A DNA stretch of 64,000 bases from Schaalia sp. Marseille-Q2122 (GTDB lineage Bacteria; Actinomycetota; Actinomycetes; Actinomycetales; Actinomycetaceae): contig NZ_CAHJXR010000003.1 of NCBI RefSeq assembly GCF_903645355.1, positions 248,001 through 312,000 of the forward strand. The letters are read 5' to 3'. The notes below the pieces were generated by a model, which saw only the letters and a program-made list of their open reading frames with translations, ran no database searches and was not told the DNA's origin. A program made the position numbers and the translations under genes. Shown one piece after another: positions 36,251 through 44,389 of this stretch (its first letter is position 1; the number at the start of each line of letters is the position of its first letter).

Positions 36251-36567
36251 GGGGGCTCCTTTGCGTAGGGTGTCATGCGTAGGACGTGAGTCGTCGCTGA
36301 CGATGCGGGCGACGAGGTGTGGCCGCTGCGGTCACAGTGCTTCCATGATATCGCTCCTGGGCGTCGTTTAGTTTGCGGTTCTGGTCATATCGAAAGTGAA
36401 AACGCTCAATTTTGTGGCGCTTTTCAGGGAGGCGTGAGTGTCGATCAATAAGGGGGAAAGGGCTCTAGGGCCCATTGCCGTGCGAGGGTGCGCTCGCGCG
36501 GTTGAAGGTGGGGATTGAGGGCGAGGTTGAGGGGCGATGTGTGAGTGGCGGTGATAAGCTCAGAGTG
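36251..36567. other. 317-base divergent region upstream of pta
   Basis: Holds the pta-ackA promoter. Around 36395-36430, gaaagtgaaaacgctcaattttgtggcgcttttc forms an imperfect inverted repeat. On the minus strand a ribosome-binding-like AGGAG precedes a four-codon open frame (about 36345); I do not call it a gene. Confidence 0.4.
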
Positions 36568-36843
36568 ATGGAAAAGCACTCCTTTATTCCCCCTGCGCCC
36601 CCGCATCACGTGGCTGCGCGCTTTGCGACGATCGCTGTGGTCTCGCTGGTGGTGCGGTCGCCTGCCTCGCCCAGCGTGCTCAGTGTGGCGGCCCTTCTGG
36701 CGATCGTGGCTATTCTTCGCGCCATTACTCCAGGGCGACCGTGGTTTTCCTCCCGGAATCGTATTGCCGACACGGCCCTGCTTCTGGCCATTGCCGCGGC
36801 GATAGTCTATTTCTCGCCCTACGTGAATGTGGCAGCCCCCTGA
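36568..36843 (+). CDS. Small membrane protein, DUF3017-like
   Basis: 91 residues from ATG 36568 (MEKHSFIPPAPPHHVAARF). Three hydrophobic segments (ATIAVVSLVV, VLSVAALLAIVAILRAI, IADTALLLAIAAAIVYFSPYV) with a basic linker SSRNR before the last. Layout and position right before icd match DUF3017 proteins, which in other actinobacteria sit in the folD-mdh-icd region. A GTG one codon upstream (36565) could also start it. Function unknown. Confidence 0.5.
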   Translation: MEKHSFIPPAPPHHVAARFATIAVVSLVVRSPASPSVLSVAALLAIVAILRAITPGRPWFSSRNRIADTALLLAIAAAIVYFSPYVNVAAP

Positions 36844-36850
36844 CAGATAT

Positions 36851-36862
36851 CTCGATATCGAG
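36851..36862 (+). promoter_or_regulatory. Palindromic operator candidate in the icd promoter
   Basis: CTCGATATCGAG, a perfect 12-bp palindrome, directly abuts a -10-like TAATCT (36863-36868). It therefore sits where a repressor would block RNA polymerase. No regulator is assigned. Confidence 0.5.
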
Positions 36863-36922
36863 TAATCTTGGGGCTGTGTCGGGGCAAAAGACCCCGCGTC
36901 CTATCTCAACCGAGGAGCATCA

Positions 36923-38140
36923 ATGGCGAAGATCAAGGTTGTCGGCCCTGTCGTCGAACTTGACGGCGACGAAATGACCCGCATCATCTGGCAGTTCATC
37001 AAAGACCGCCTCATCCACCCCTACCTAGACGTGGATCTGCGCTACTACGACCTGTCCATCCAAAACCGCGACGCCACCGACGACCAGGTCACCATTGACG
37101 CCGCCAACGCCATTAAGGAACACGGCGTGGGCGTCAAGTGCGCCACCATCACCCCCGACGAGGCGCGCGTCGAAGAATTCGGCCTTAAGAAGATGTGGCG
37201 TTCCCCCAATGGCACCATCCGCAATATTCTCGGCGGCGTCATCTTCCGCGAGCCCATCATTATCGACAATATTCCCCGCCTCGTGCCCGGCTGGACCCAG
37301 CCCATTGTCGTGGGGCGCCACGCCTTCGGCGACCAGTACCGCGCCACCGATCTCAAGCTCCCAGGTGCTGGCACCATCACCCTGACCTACACCCCCGAGG
37401 ATGGCTCCGAACCCATCGTTCACGAGGTCGTGCGCATTCCCGAAGAGGGTGGCGTCGCCTTGGGCATGTATAACTTCAACGAGTCCATCACCGAGTTTGC
37501 TCGTGCCTCTTTCGCCTACGGCCTTAAGCGCGGCTACCCCGTGTACCTGTCGACGAAGAATACGATCCTCAAGGCCTATGACGGCCAGTTCAAGGACATC
37601 TTCCAGGACGTCTATGAGCGTGAATACAAGGAGCAATTCGAAGCTGCTGGCCTGCATTACGAGCATCGTCTCATTGACGACATGGTGGCTTCTGCCCTTA
37701 AGTGGGAAGGCGGCTACGTCTGGGCCTGCAAGAACTACGACGGCGACGTCCAGTCCGATATCGTCGCCCAGGGCTTTGGTTCGCTGGGCCTGATGACCTC
37801 GGTGCTCATGACCCCTGACGGGCGCACCCTTGAGGCAGAGGCCGCCCACGGTACCGTCACCCGCCACTACCGCCAGCACCAGCAGGGCAAGCCCACTTCC
37901 ACCAACCCCATTGCCTCGATCTTCGCCTGGACCCGAGGCCTTGCCCACCGTGGCATGCTCGACAACACCCCCGAGGTCACGGAGTTCGCCCAGACCCTCG
38001 AAGACGTCGTCATCAAGACCGTTGAGGCCGGGCAGATGACGAAGGACCTGGCGCTGCTCGTGGGTGAGGATCAGCCGTGGCTGACCACCGAGGAATTCCT
38101 CGCAGCCTTGGATGAGAATCTGCAAAAGCGTCTGGGCTGA
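36923..38140 (+). CDS. icd: NADP-dependent isocitrate dehydrogenase, eukaryote-like homodimeric type
   Basis: 405 residues. It oxidatively decarboxylates isocitrate to 2-oxoglutarate, making NADPH. The start [59 protein letters not shown], and [24 protein letters not shown] identify the subfamily II dimeric enzyme found in eukaryotes and many actinobacteria, not the large monomeric form or the E. coli type. CGAGGAGCATCA precedes the ATG. A palindrome in the promoter suggests control, and a small hairpin with TTTT follows at about 38188. Confidence 0.96.
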   Translation: MAKIKVVGPVVELDGDEMTRIIWQFIKDRLIHPYLDVDLRYYDLSIQNRDATDDQVTIDAANAIKEHGVGVKCATITPDEARVEEFGLKKMWRSPNGTIRNILGGVIFREPIIIDNIPRLVPGWTQPIVVGRHAFGDQYRATDLKLPGAGTITLTYTPEDGSEPIVHEVVRIPEEGGVALGMYNFNESITEFARASFAYGLKRGYPVYLSTKNTILKAYDGQFKDIFQDVYEREYKEQFEAAGLHYEHRLIDDMVASALKWEGGYVWACKNYDGDVQSDIVAQGFGSLGLMTSVLMTPDGRTLEAEAAHGTVTRHYRQHQQGKPTSTNPIASIFAWTRGLAHRGMLDNTPEVTEFAQTLEDVVIKTVEAGQMTKDLALLVGEDQPWLTTEEFLAALDENLQKRLG

Positions 38141-38187
38141 GTGATTCTTCCCGCCTGAAACTGCGGGGCGGTGCCGTCTCCTGTTGG

Positions 38188-38205
38188 GGGCGGTGCCGCC
38201 CTTTT
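38188..38205 (+). terminator. icd terminator candidate
   Basis: GGGCGG-TG-CCGCCC directly followed by TTTT. The loop is very short if fully paired, so it probably opens to GTGC. A repeated TATGTGCGCTGCGG follows at about 38205 and 38224. Confidence 0.4.
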
Positions 38206-38348
38206 ATGTGCGCTGCGGCCCTTGTATGTGCGCTGCGGTTGTGCGGCCGGGTTGCGTTCGCGTGACAGTGTTGCCCGAGCAATTCTTATGCCATATTCTG
38301 ACAAATCACACAGTACTGGCGCTGTGTTCTTCGCGAAAGGGGCACACC

Positions 38349-40004
38349 ATGTCGACCTCAACCTCCGCATCCGCTGACACACGCCCTTTCACTGCTCGCA
38401 TCCCCGCCGCCCTCGTCCCTCTACCCGCCGTCATCAATGGGGTGGCCCGCAGCGCCTCAACGTCGAGCATGCGGTGGGTGCTCGAGAATGCGCGCGATCT
38501 GCAGGACGAGGCTAACGCCGGGGTTGAGATCCTCGCTGCCCTTCGCCTCCGGGGGTGGGAGGACGCAGGAGATTCCCTGTGTCCCGCCACTGTCGTGGAT
38601 GGGGAGAAGGCGGAGTACTTCCGGGTTGAGACCCTCACTGATGAGGGCGTGGGTGCGGAATCCTACCGCCTGCGCTGCCTGCCCACCCCTGCCTCCGCCG
38701 CCGGGCAGGAAGCCGCGCTTGTCGTGCAGGCCGAGGCCGCCACCCCCGCAGGCTTTTTCTACGCGGGCCATACCCTGGCTGCCCTGGCCGGTAGTGGTGC
38801 CCTCCAGGTGGGCTGCCTCGTGGAGGACGCCCCTCGTTTTGCGCACCGAGGTCTCATGGTTGACGTGGCCCGCTCCTTCTTGCCCGTCTCGGCGCTGCGT
38901 GATCTCATTGCGGCGGTGGCCTCGCTGAAAATCAACGTCCTTCACCTGCACCTTGTTGATGACCAGGGCTGGCGCATGGAGATGACGAACGAGGGCCGCG
39001 AAGCCGACGATCCCACCGACTACACCGCCTTGCACCGCGTGGGCGGCCTGACCGCCTGCAACCCGGGCAGCGACCCGGGCTTTGACATCCCCGGTGCTGC
39101 CATGAGCGAGGTTGTGGCCATGAACGCCGGATTTGAGAGTATCGCCGCAGGTATTCCCGGCTACTACACGCAAGCCGAACTCCGTAGCCTCGTCGCCTAC
39201 GCTGCTGATCTGCATGTGCGCCTCGTGCCCGAATTGGAATTCCCCGGCCATAACCACGTGGTTCTCCACGCCCTTCCTCACCTTGCCACGGCGGGCGCCT
39301 CGACCTGCGACGAGGGCGAGGGCGTGGCGCCGTGGACCCGCTGGCAGGTGGGCCACTCCTACCTTGACTTTGGCAATGAGGACACCTGGCGTTTTGCCCG
39401 CCACGTCATGGCTCAGGTGCGCGCCATTTTCGGTGGTGAGCACCTGCATCTGGGTGGGGATGAGGCCCTGAAAATGCTGCGCACCCTCGGGCAGGACACC
39501 TATGACGAGGTCGTCGCCCGCGTGGTTGCCCTGGCTAAAACCTGCGGTTTTGAGCGCGTCACCCTCTGGCAAGAAGGGGCGATGGCCCTTGAGTCTGCTA
39601 CCGACAGCGTCCAATTGTGGAACTATGGTGCGGCGGGGGAGGTGGAGCGCCTCTTGGAGGCTGCTGGGGAGCGCCAGCTGCGGATCATTAACTCTGATGC
39701 TCGGCATGTCTACCTCGATCAGAAGATCCGTCTTGAGGATGTGCTGGGGCTGACCTGGGCCTGCCCAGAGGGGCTGCCAACTCGCCAAACGTACGAGTGG
39801 GATCCTCTTGAGGTCTTTCCCCCTGCCTTGCGTGGGCAGGTCATTGGTGTGGAGGCCTGCCTGTGGAGCGAAACCGTTCGAGGCGCTGCGGATGCTGCCA
39901 GGCTGATCTTCCCGCGCCTGCTGGCGATCGCGGAGGTTGCGTGGAGCCCGCAGGAGGCTCGGAAGTGGAGTGAGTTTGACGAACGTGCGGCGTGTGAAGA
40001 ATAG
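38349..40004 (+). CDS. GH20 beta-N-acetylhexosaminidase
   Basis: 551 residues from ATG 38349, with GAAAGGGG upstream. No signal peptide, so it probably acts on imported oligosaccharides in the cytosol. GH20b domain (about 10-145) precedes the catalytic TIM barrel (from FAHRGLMVDVARSFLPVSALRDLI). Catalytic pair D-E in HLHLGGDEAL (about residue 371); LVDDQGWRME, PELEFPGHNH and WNYGAAGEVE line the sugar-binding site. Expected to remove terminal GlcNAc/GalNAc from glycans or peptidoglycan fragments. Stands between icd and the surface protein gene. Confidence 0.92.
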   Translation: MSTSTSASADTRPFTARIPAALVPLPAVINGVARSASTSSMRWVLENARDLQDEANAGVEILAALRLRGWEDAGDSLCPATVVDGEKAEYFRVETLTDEGVGAESYRLRCLPTPASAAGQEAALVVQAEAATPAGFFYAGHTLAALAGSGALQVGCLVEDAPRFAHRGLMVDVARSFLPVSALRDLIAAVASLKINVLHLHLVDDQGWRMEMTNEGREADDPTDYTALHRVGGLTACNPGSDPGFDIPGAAMSEVVAMNAGFESIAAGIPGYYTQAELRSLVAYAADLHVRLVPELEFPGHNHVVLHALPHLATAGASTCDEGEGVAPWTRWQVGHSYLDFGNEDTWRFARHVMAQVRAIFGGEHLHLGGDEALKMLRTLGQDTYDEVVARVVALAKTCGFERVTLWQEGAMALESATDSVQLWNYGAAGEVERLLEAAGERQLRIINSDARHVYLDQKIRLEDVLGLTWACPEGLPTRQTYEWDPLEVFPPALRGQVIGVEACLWSETVRGAADAARLIFPRLLAIAEVAWSPQEARKWSEFDERAACEE

Positions 40005-40108
40005 GAGGTAATTGTCCTCTCAAAAGGGGTGTGAAGCCTTGGGGAAACTGGTAGTGTCGAAGAGGAAATTCCCCTGACAAGTGCATCTCCTGCGCAGGAT
40101 TGTGAGCA

Positions 40109-42421
40109 ATGAAGAGACTTCTCATTGGGGCCGCAACGTTCGCCCTGGCTTTTAGTGCCGCCCTCCTCACCCCTCCCTTCGCAATTGCGCATGAGGGACC
40201 CGCAGGTGGGACGATACACTCTGATGCTGTCGCCAATGAGGAGGCACTGCGATTCCTCCAGCTCCTTGCACCCACAGCCCTGAGTGAACGGGGGGTTCTT
40301 CTGGGCGCGTACACCGACGAGGAACGCAAGGAAGTCACTGCCTTTACCCTCCGCGAGGTCCTTGCGGGCGCCACCGATCCAGCCACTCAGGCCCAGAGGA
40401 TTCACGCGTGGATGAGCACCAATATTCGTTTCTCTGCTGCCGGGGACAAGCATGACCAGCGTCCGACGCAGGTCCTGAAAGAGCGCGTTGCCGGAGGTGT
40501 CGGCTTCGCCAACCTCTACAAGGCCATGCTTGACGCGGTGTCCATTCCCAATACCGTGGTCAGTGGCGTATCCACGCAGGGAGTCCACCAGTGGAATGTC
40601 CTTCTCCTCAATGGTGAATATTTCTACTCTGATGCCTCAGGAGGGAAGGATTCCTTCCGCAAGTCCCTGCGTGACTTCTCTGTCGACCATGCCACCGTCC
40701 ACATCCACGGCGTGAGTATGAGCGATGGCGCCTACGAGTACGAATACAAGCGAGGAGTCTCCCTCAAGGGCGTCAAGGGTGCTGAGCACTCTCAAGCGCT
40801 GAAGGTTCCCAGCAGCGTTAAGGCCATGCCGGTCGTGGGCGTCTCTGAGGAAGTGTTTTCCACCCCAGGTCTGAACACCCTGTACCTGCCGACCTCCGTC
40901 ACGAGGGTCGATACCCGGGCGGGCACCGGTTCCCTCACATGTTTTGAGGTCGCTGAAGGTCACGCCTCCTTTGCCGTTGAAGGCTGCGCGCTCTTCACCG
41001 CTGATAAGGCCGAACTCCTTGCCTACCCGATGGCCGCACCAGCAGTGTCCTTCACCCTGCCCGCAGCAACGCGCTCCCTGGACGAGGACAACGCTTTTGC
41101 AGCTCCTGCATTAGGCACTCTCAACGTTCACGCAGATAACACCACCTACGCTGCCCACGAGGGTGCGCTGTATTCGAAGGATTTCTCATCCCTTCGGGCA
41201 ATCCCCGGTGGGATGAAGCGCCTCGTTGTTCACGGAAAGACCACGGTGAAGGAAGGGGCGTTCTCTCAGAAGAATAGCCTCGACACCATTGTGTTTGAGC
41301 CTGGGGTGAGAACTATCCCCTCACGGGCCTTCACCATGCTGCCTGCACTGCGTCAGGTCGTCTTCCCCGACAGCCTTGAATCGCTGGCGCCCGACGCATT
41401 TGCCTCGATCGAAGCTGCGAAGGTGACCCTCGTTGGCAAGAAGGGCTCTGTGGTGGAACGCTACGCCGCAGAACGAGGCTTCCCCTTCCGTGCGAACGAG
41501 ACCGAACCTCCCGCCAATCCGCTTCCCCCCGCCAATCCGGCGCCACCCACTCACCCTCAGCCTCCCACGACAGGGCCGGGGACAGGCGGAAAAACCCCCG
41601 CTTCGCCCCACGATTCGCCGCAACCTGAGCGACCGGAAGACACGGTGCCGTCACCAGAAACAGGCCAGTCGCCTGAGGAAGGTTCATCCAACGAGACAGC
41701 GCCCCCCGCTCAGCCTCCCCTCACCACGCCCACTGAAGGAACAGAGCTGAGCCCCACTGACAGTGGAAGCCAAGAGCCCCTCGCTGGGTCCTCCCTGCAA
41801 GACGCCCTCAGCATTGGTGAGAACACTCCAGAAGGCATGGTCCCCTCTCCTTCTGAAGTGGATCCTGCGGCAGAAAAAGCACTGAAGCCCTCCGAAACCG
41901 CAGCTGGCACCTCGCCCCTAGAGAGCGCCGTCGTTGAAGGCAAGATCAACCCTGCGGAATTGGGCGCAGGTATTGAAAAGATCGGCCTGACCACGGATCT
42001 GACGCTCTCGCCGGGAGCTACCATGACGGTTGTTGCCTCAGGCTACGCCTCCAACGAGTATGTCACCTTCGTCATGAATGTCGGCTCCAAGACCATGGGA
42101 TTGGTGCGCGCCGACTCCATGGGCATCGCGAAGGTCACCTGGACCATTCCCCAAGACTTCACTCCCGGTGAACACACGGTCTTGGCGATCGGTACGACGG
42201 GTAAGACCTTGAAAATGCCGGTGACGGTGGCCGCCTTCCCTGACCTGAAGAAGAGCCCGGTGAGCGCCGTGAAACGCCGCCCCAGCGAGACCCGCAGCAT
42301 TGATCTTCTTGCCCAGACCGGCGCCCATTCGGCGAAGGCTGCGGCCGTGGTCGCCCTCTGTGTCGGCGCCGGGGTGACAGTCCTCGTACTGCGACGTCGC
42401 GTGGACGACCCACTGTCTTGA
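40109..42421 (+). CDS. LAXTG-anchored surface protein with degenerate transglutaminase-like and LRR_5 domains
   Basis: 770 residues. Signal peptide (residues 1-27, to FAIAHEG). A transglutaminase-like fold at about 90-180 (THAR-like RIHAWMSTNIRFS, GGVGFANLYKAML, GVHQWNVLLLNGEYFYSDAS) keeps the H160 and D175 positions but has glycine at residue 132 where the nucleophilic cysteine should be. LRR_5/BspA-like repeats follow (about 250-450: FSTPGLNTLYLPTSVTRVD, EGAFSQKNSLDTIVFEPGV, FTMLPALRQVVFPDSLESLAPDAFASI), then a proline-rich stalk (460-570), an Ig-like domain (620-710), and LAQTG (about 734) with helix and RRR. Probably a binding protein. Confidence 0.82.
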   Translation: MKRLLIGAATFALAFSAALLTPPFAIAHEGPAGGTIHSDAVANEEALRFLQLLAPTALSERGVLLGAYTDEERKEVTAFTLREVLAGATDPATQAQRIHAWMSTNIRFSAAGDKHDQRPTQVLKERVAGGVGFANLYKAMLDAVSIPNTVVSGVSTQGVHQWNVLLLNGEYFYSDASGGKDSFRKSLRDFSVDHATVHIHGVSMSDGAYEYEYKRGVSLKGVKGAEHSQALKVPSSVKAMPVVGVSEEVFSTPGLNTLYLPTSVTRVDTRAGTGSLTCFEVAEGHASFAVEGCALFTADKAELLAYPMAAPAVSFTLPAATRSLDEDNAFAAPALGTLNVHADNTTYAAHEGALYSKDFSSLRAIPGGMKRLVVHGKTTVKEGAFSQKNSLDTIVFEPGVRTIPSRAFTMLPALRQVVFPDSLESLAPDAFASIEAAKVTLVGKKGSVVERYAAERGFPFRANETEPPANPLPPANPAPPTHPQPPTTGPGTGGKTPASPHDSPQPERPEDTVPSPETGQSPEEGSSNETAPPAQPPLTTPTEGTELSPTDSGSQEPLAGSSLQDALSIGENTPEGMVPSPSEVDPAAEKALKPSETAAGTSPLESAVVEGKINPAELGAGIEKIGLTTDLTLSPGATMTVVASGYASNEYVTFVMNVGSKTMGLVRADSMGIAKVTWTIPQDFTPGEHTVLAIGTTGKTLKMPVTVAAFPDLKKSPVSAVKRRPSETRSIDLLAQTGAHSAKAAAVVALCVGAGVTVLVLRRRVDDPLS

Positions 42422-42472
42422 CCCTACCCGCTGATGCTGAGGCGCCCCGCAAGGAGAAGACCATGCGGCGAC

Positions 42473-43501
42473 CTAAGGAGACTCGTGGCGTCTGGCCGCG
42501 AGGGACGCAACCAGCTCAGGGTTATCACGCATGAGGAGGTGTGATGCGGAAACGACCTCGTAGGAGTTCTGAACCCCTGCCCCGCTCCTTCCCGCAGCCC
42601 CCGACATGCCGACGCCCTCAATCTCAGCATCAAGGGCCTCAAAACGTGCGCGCTGCCTGACAACCCACGGGTCCTGCAACACCCGGTGACGAGTCGCCAC
42701 CGCTACCCGAAGCTCGCAACGCAGGGGCAGCCTACGCGTCAGTGCATTCAACTCCTGGGCCCACAGGTCATAGACCCGCATCTCTTGCCACATGGTGTGA
42801 ATAAAGCGCTCATCAGCGAAGAATGACTGGGCGTAGACGCGTTCCTCCTCGCGGGCGATCGTGCGAAGCCCACGGCGGCGCGGCCACCACAACACCCGGG
42901 CGTACAGGGCACGCACCCACGCACAACGCGCGGCCCTCAGGAGAAGCCTCTCGGTCAACCCAGCACACCGCAATTCAGGAACGCTCTCCGTATCTCTCGA
43001 AGCGTAGGTGGGAGGGTTTGTGCAAGAGCCGTCAACAAACACAAGGTGTTCGCAGCGCTCCGGATAAAGGCGGGCGAAAGCCTCCCCAATAAAAGCCCCC
43101 ATCGAGTGGGCAAGAATCCGAACGCGCGCAATCTTCAACGTATCGAGCAGAGCAGCCACGGCGTGCGCCTCGTCAACGAGGGAGGGGGAAGAGGCAGCCC
43201 CCGCAGGGCTGGGCGGGAGGGGTGCGGCAAGGCCCTCCATTCCGTCTCTTTCGACGAGGACGACGCGCTCGCGTGAGCTGAGCAGGGAGAGGACATCGGC
43301 CCAATCCACCCACGGCACCGCCACTCCCGAGAGAATGAGGACGGCGCTGGAGTTGCTGTCCCCAAGCTCGCCGGGCACATCATTGAGGCCAGCACGAGAG
43401 CGGTCAGGGAAGCCAGTATCGAGCAGCGTATACCTGCGCGAGGCGCTCTCCTCACGGCGCCGAAGCGCAGCCCAGCGTCCAAGAACAGACAGGGAATCCA
43501 T
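42473..43501 (-). CDS. Alpha/beta hydrolase
   Basis: 342 residues from ATG 43501 (MDSLSVLGRWAALRRR), AAGGAG nine bases upstream. Hydrolase fold: oxyanion-like LILSGVAVPWVDW, nucleophile elbow AHSMGAFIGEA (GxSxG-type, serine at about 143), and a lipase-like cap (residues 185-290). The catalytic His is expected near the C-terminus (VSASHLLMRDNP). No signal peptide. It is the third gene of the operon with lysX and the DUF998 gene, 60 bases downstream of the latter. Such esterases accompany aminoacyl-phosphatidylglycerol synthases in other bacteria, so lysyl-PG turnover is a reasonable inference. Confidence 0.8.
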   Translation of the reverse strand: MDSLSVLGRWAALRRREESASRRYTLLDTGFPDRSRAGLNDVPGELGDSNSSAVLILSGVAVPWVDWADVLSLLSSRERVVLVERDGMEGLAAPLPPSPAGAASSPSLVDEAHAVAALLDTLKIARVRILAHSMGAFIGEAFARLYPERCEHLVFVDGSCTNPPTYASRDTESVPELRCAGLTERLLLRAARCAWVRALYARVLWWPRRRGLRTIAREEERVYAQSFFADERFIHTMWQEMRVYDLWAQELNALTRRLPLRCELRVAVATRHRVLQDPWVVRQRARFEALDAEIEGVGMSGAAGRSGAGVQNSYEVVSASHLLMRDNPELVASLAARRHESP

Positions 43502-43561
43502 CAACGCATTCTCCTTCACTGGGCATTGCAGGCAGATGAGCGTCCTGCGAGGAAGTGTCGT

Positions 43562-44389
43562 CTACACGCGCGAAGGTTCTGGACTTGCAGAGAGCGGGGA
43601 AGCTGCACGCTTGAGAACATGAGACAAAGACTGGGAATCCACACGATGGCGTCCCTGCAGAAACCCCCTGCCCGTCGGAGAAAGCACAAGGAGTATCGTC
43701 CACAGGGACAATGCCGCAATAGAGAGACGCTGCACGTAACCCATGACAGCTAAGCCCGGTACGAGAGCTCCCACAAAGGTGTAGACCGCGCCGCTCACAT
43801 GGGCCCCAGCACAGACAATCAAGACCCACATCATGGGCCTGCGATGCCATGACCTGCCGTAATAGCGGACAAGAGCCACTGTCGTTGCCACCAACGCAAT
43901 AATCGCCCCTGTCCCGGCCAAGGTAGAGGTGACATCATGAGCCGAGGCCAAGGGGCCCACGCAGGGAGGTGCCGTCGCCTCGGCGGGGGGCAAGATCGAC
44001 AGTGCGCAAGTCATAGGGAAGGCAGCATCGGCCATGGTGGAGAGGGCAAAGAGCACGGTCCCCAACCACGCCAGGATGCTCCACCCCTCCGGGGGAGCCA
44101 TATAGCGCGTCACGCAGCCCGAAACGCGCAACAGATGACGGTGGATCCCCACCATGATCGCTGCGATCAGTACCAGAGCGCCCGAGACTGCATCCATTGC
44201 CCGGAAAATCAGCGAGTTCGGCTGTGAAGGCACCGAGTACTCCGACACGAAGGCTGCGGCAGCAGGCAAATCCGGGTTGAGGGTGGAGCTCAATGCCCAG
44301 TTGTTATAGGCCAGGGCGCCCAGGACAAGCAACAGGCATGCGAGCCCAACCGAGCGGCGGCAGGAAGAGGGAAGAGGATCAGTTGCCAT
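43562..44389 (-). CDS. DUF998 membrane protein
   Basis: 275 residues with six hydrophobic segments. The N-terminal SVGLACLLLVLGALAYNNWALSS and FRAMDAVSGALVLIAAIMVGI, the middle AWLGTVLFALSTMADAAFPM, and AHDVTSTLAGTGAIIALV fit DUF998. Its ATG overlaps the last eleven bases of lysX, implying translational coupling. Function unknown; the position between lysX and the hydrolase suggests a role in the same lipid or membrane process. Confidence 0.75.
   Translation of the reverse strand: MATDPLPSSCRRSVGLACLLLVLGALAYNNWALSSTLNPDLPAAAAFVSEYSVPSQPNSLIFRAMDAVSGALVLIAAIMVGIHRHLLRVSGCVTRYMAPPEGWSILAWLGTVLFALSTMADAAFPMTCALSILPPAEATAPPCVGPLASAHDVTSTLAGTGAIIALVATTVALVRYYGRSWHRRPMMWVLIVCAGAHVSGAVYTFVGALVPGLAVMGYVQRLSIAALSLWTILLVLSPTGRGFLQGRHRVDSQSLSHVLKRAASPLSASPEPSRV

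Noticed and set aside
36330-36360. Tiny four-codon open frame with AGGAG upstream before pta
   Set aside because: It is too short to distinguish from chance and there is no sign of an attenuator downstream.
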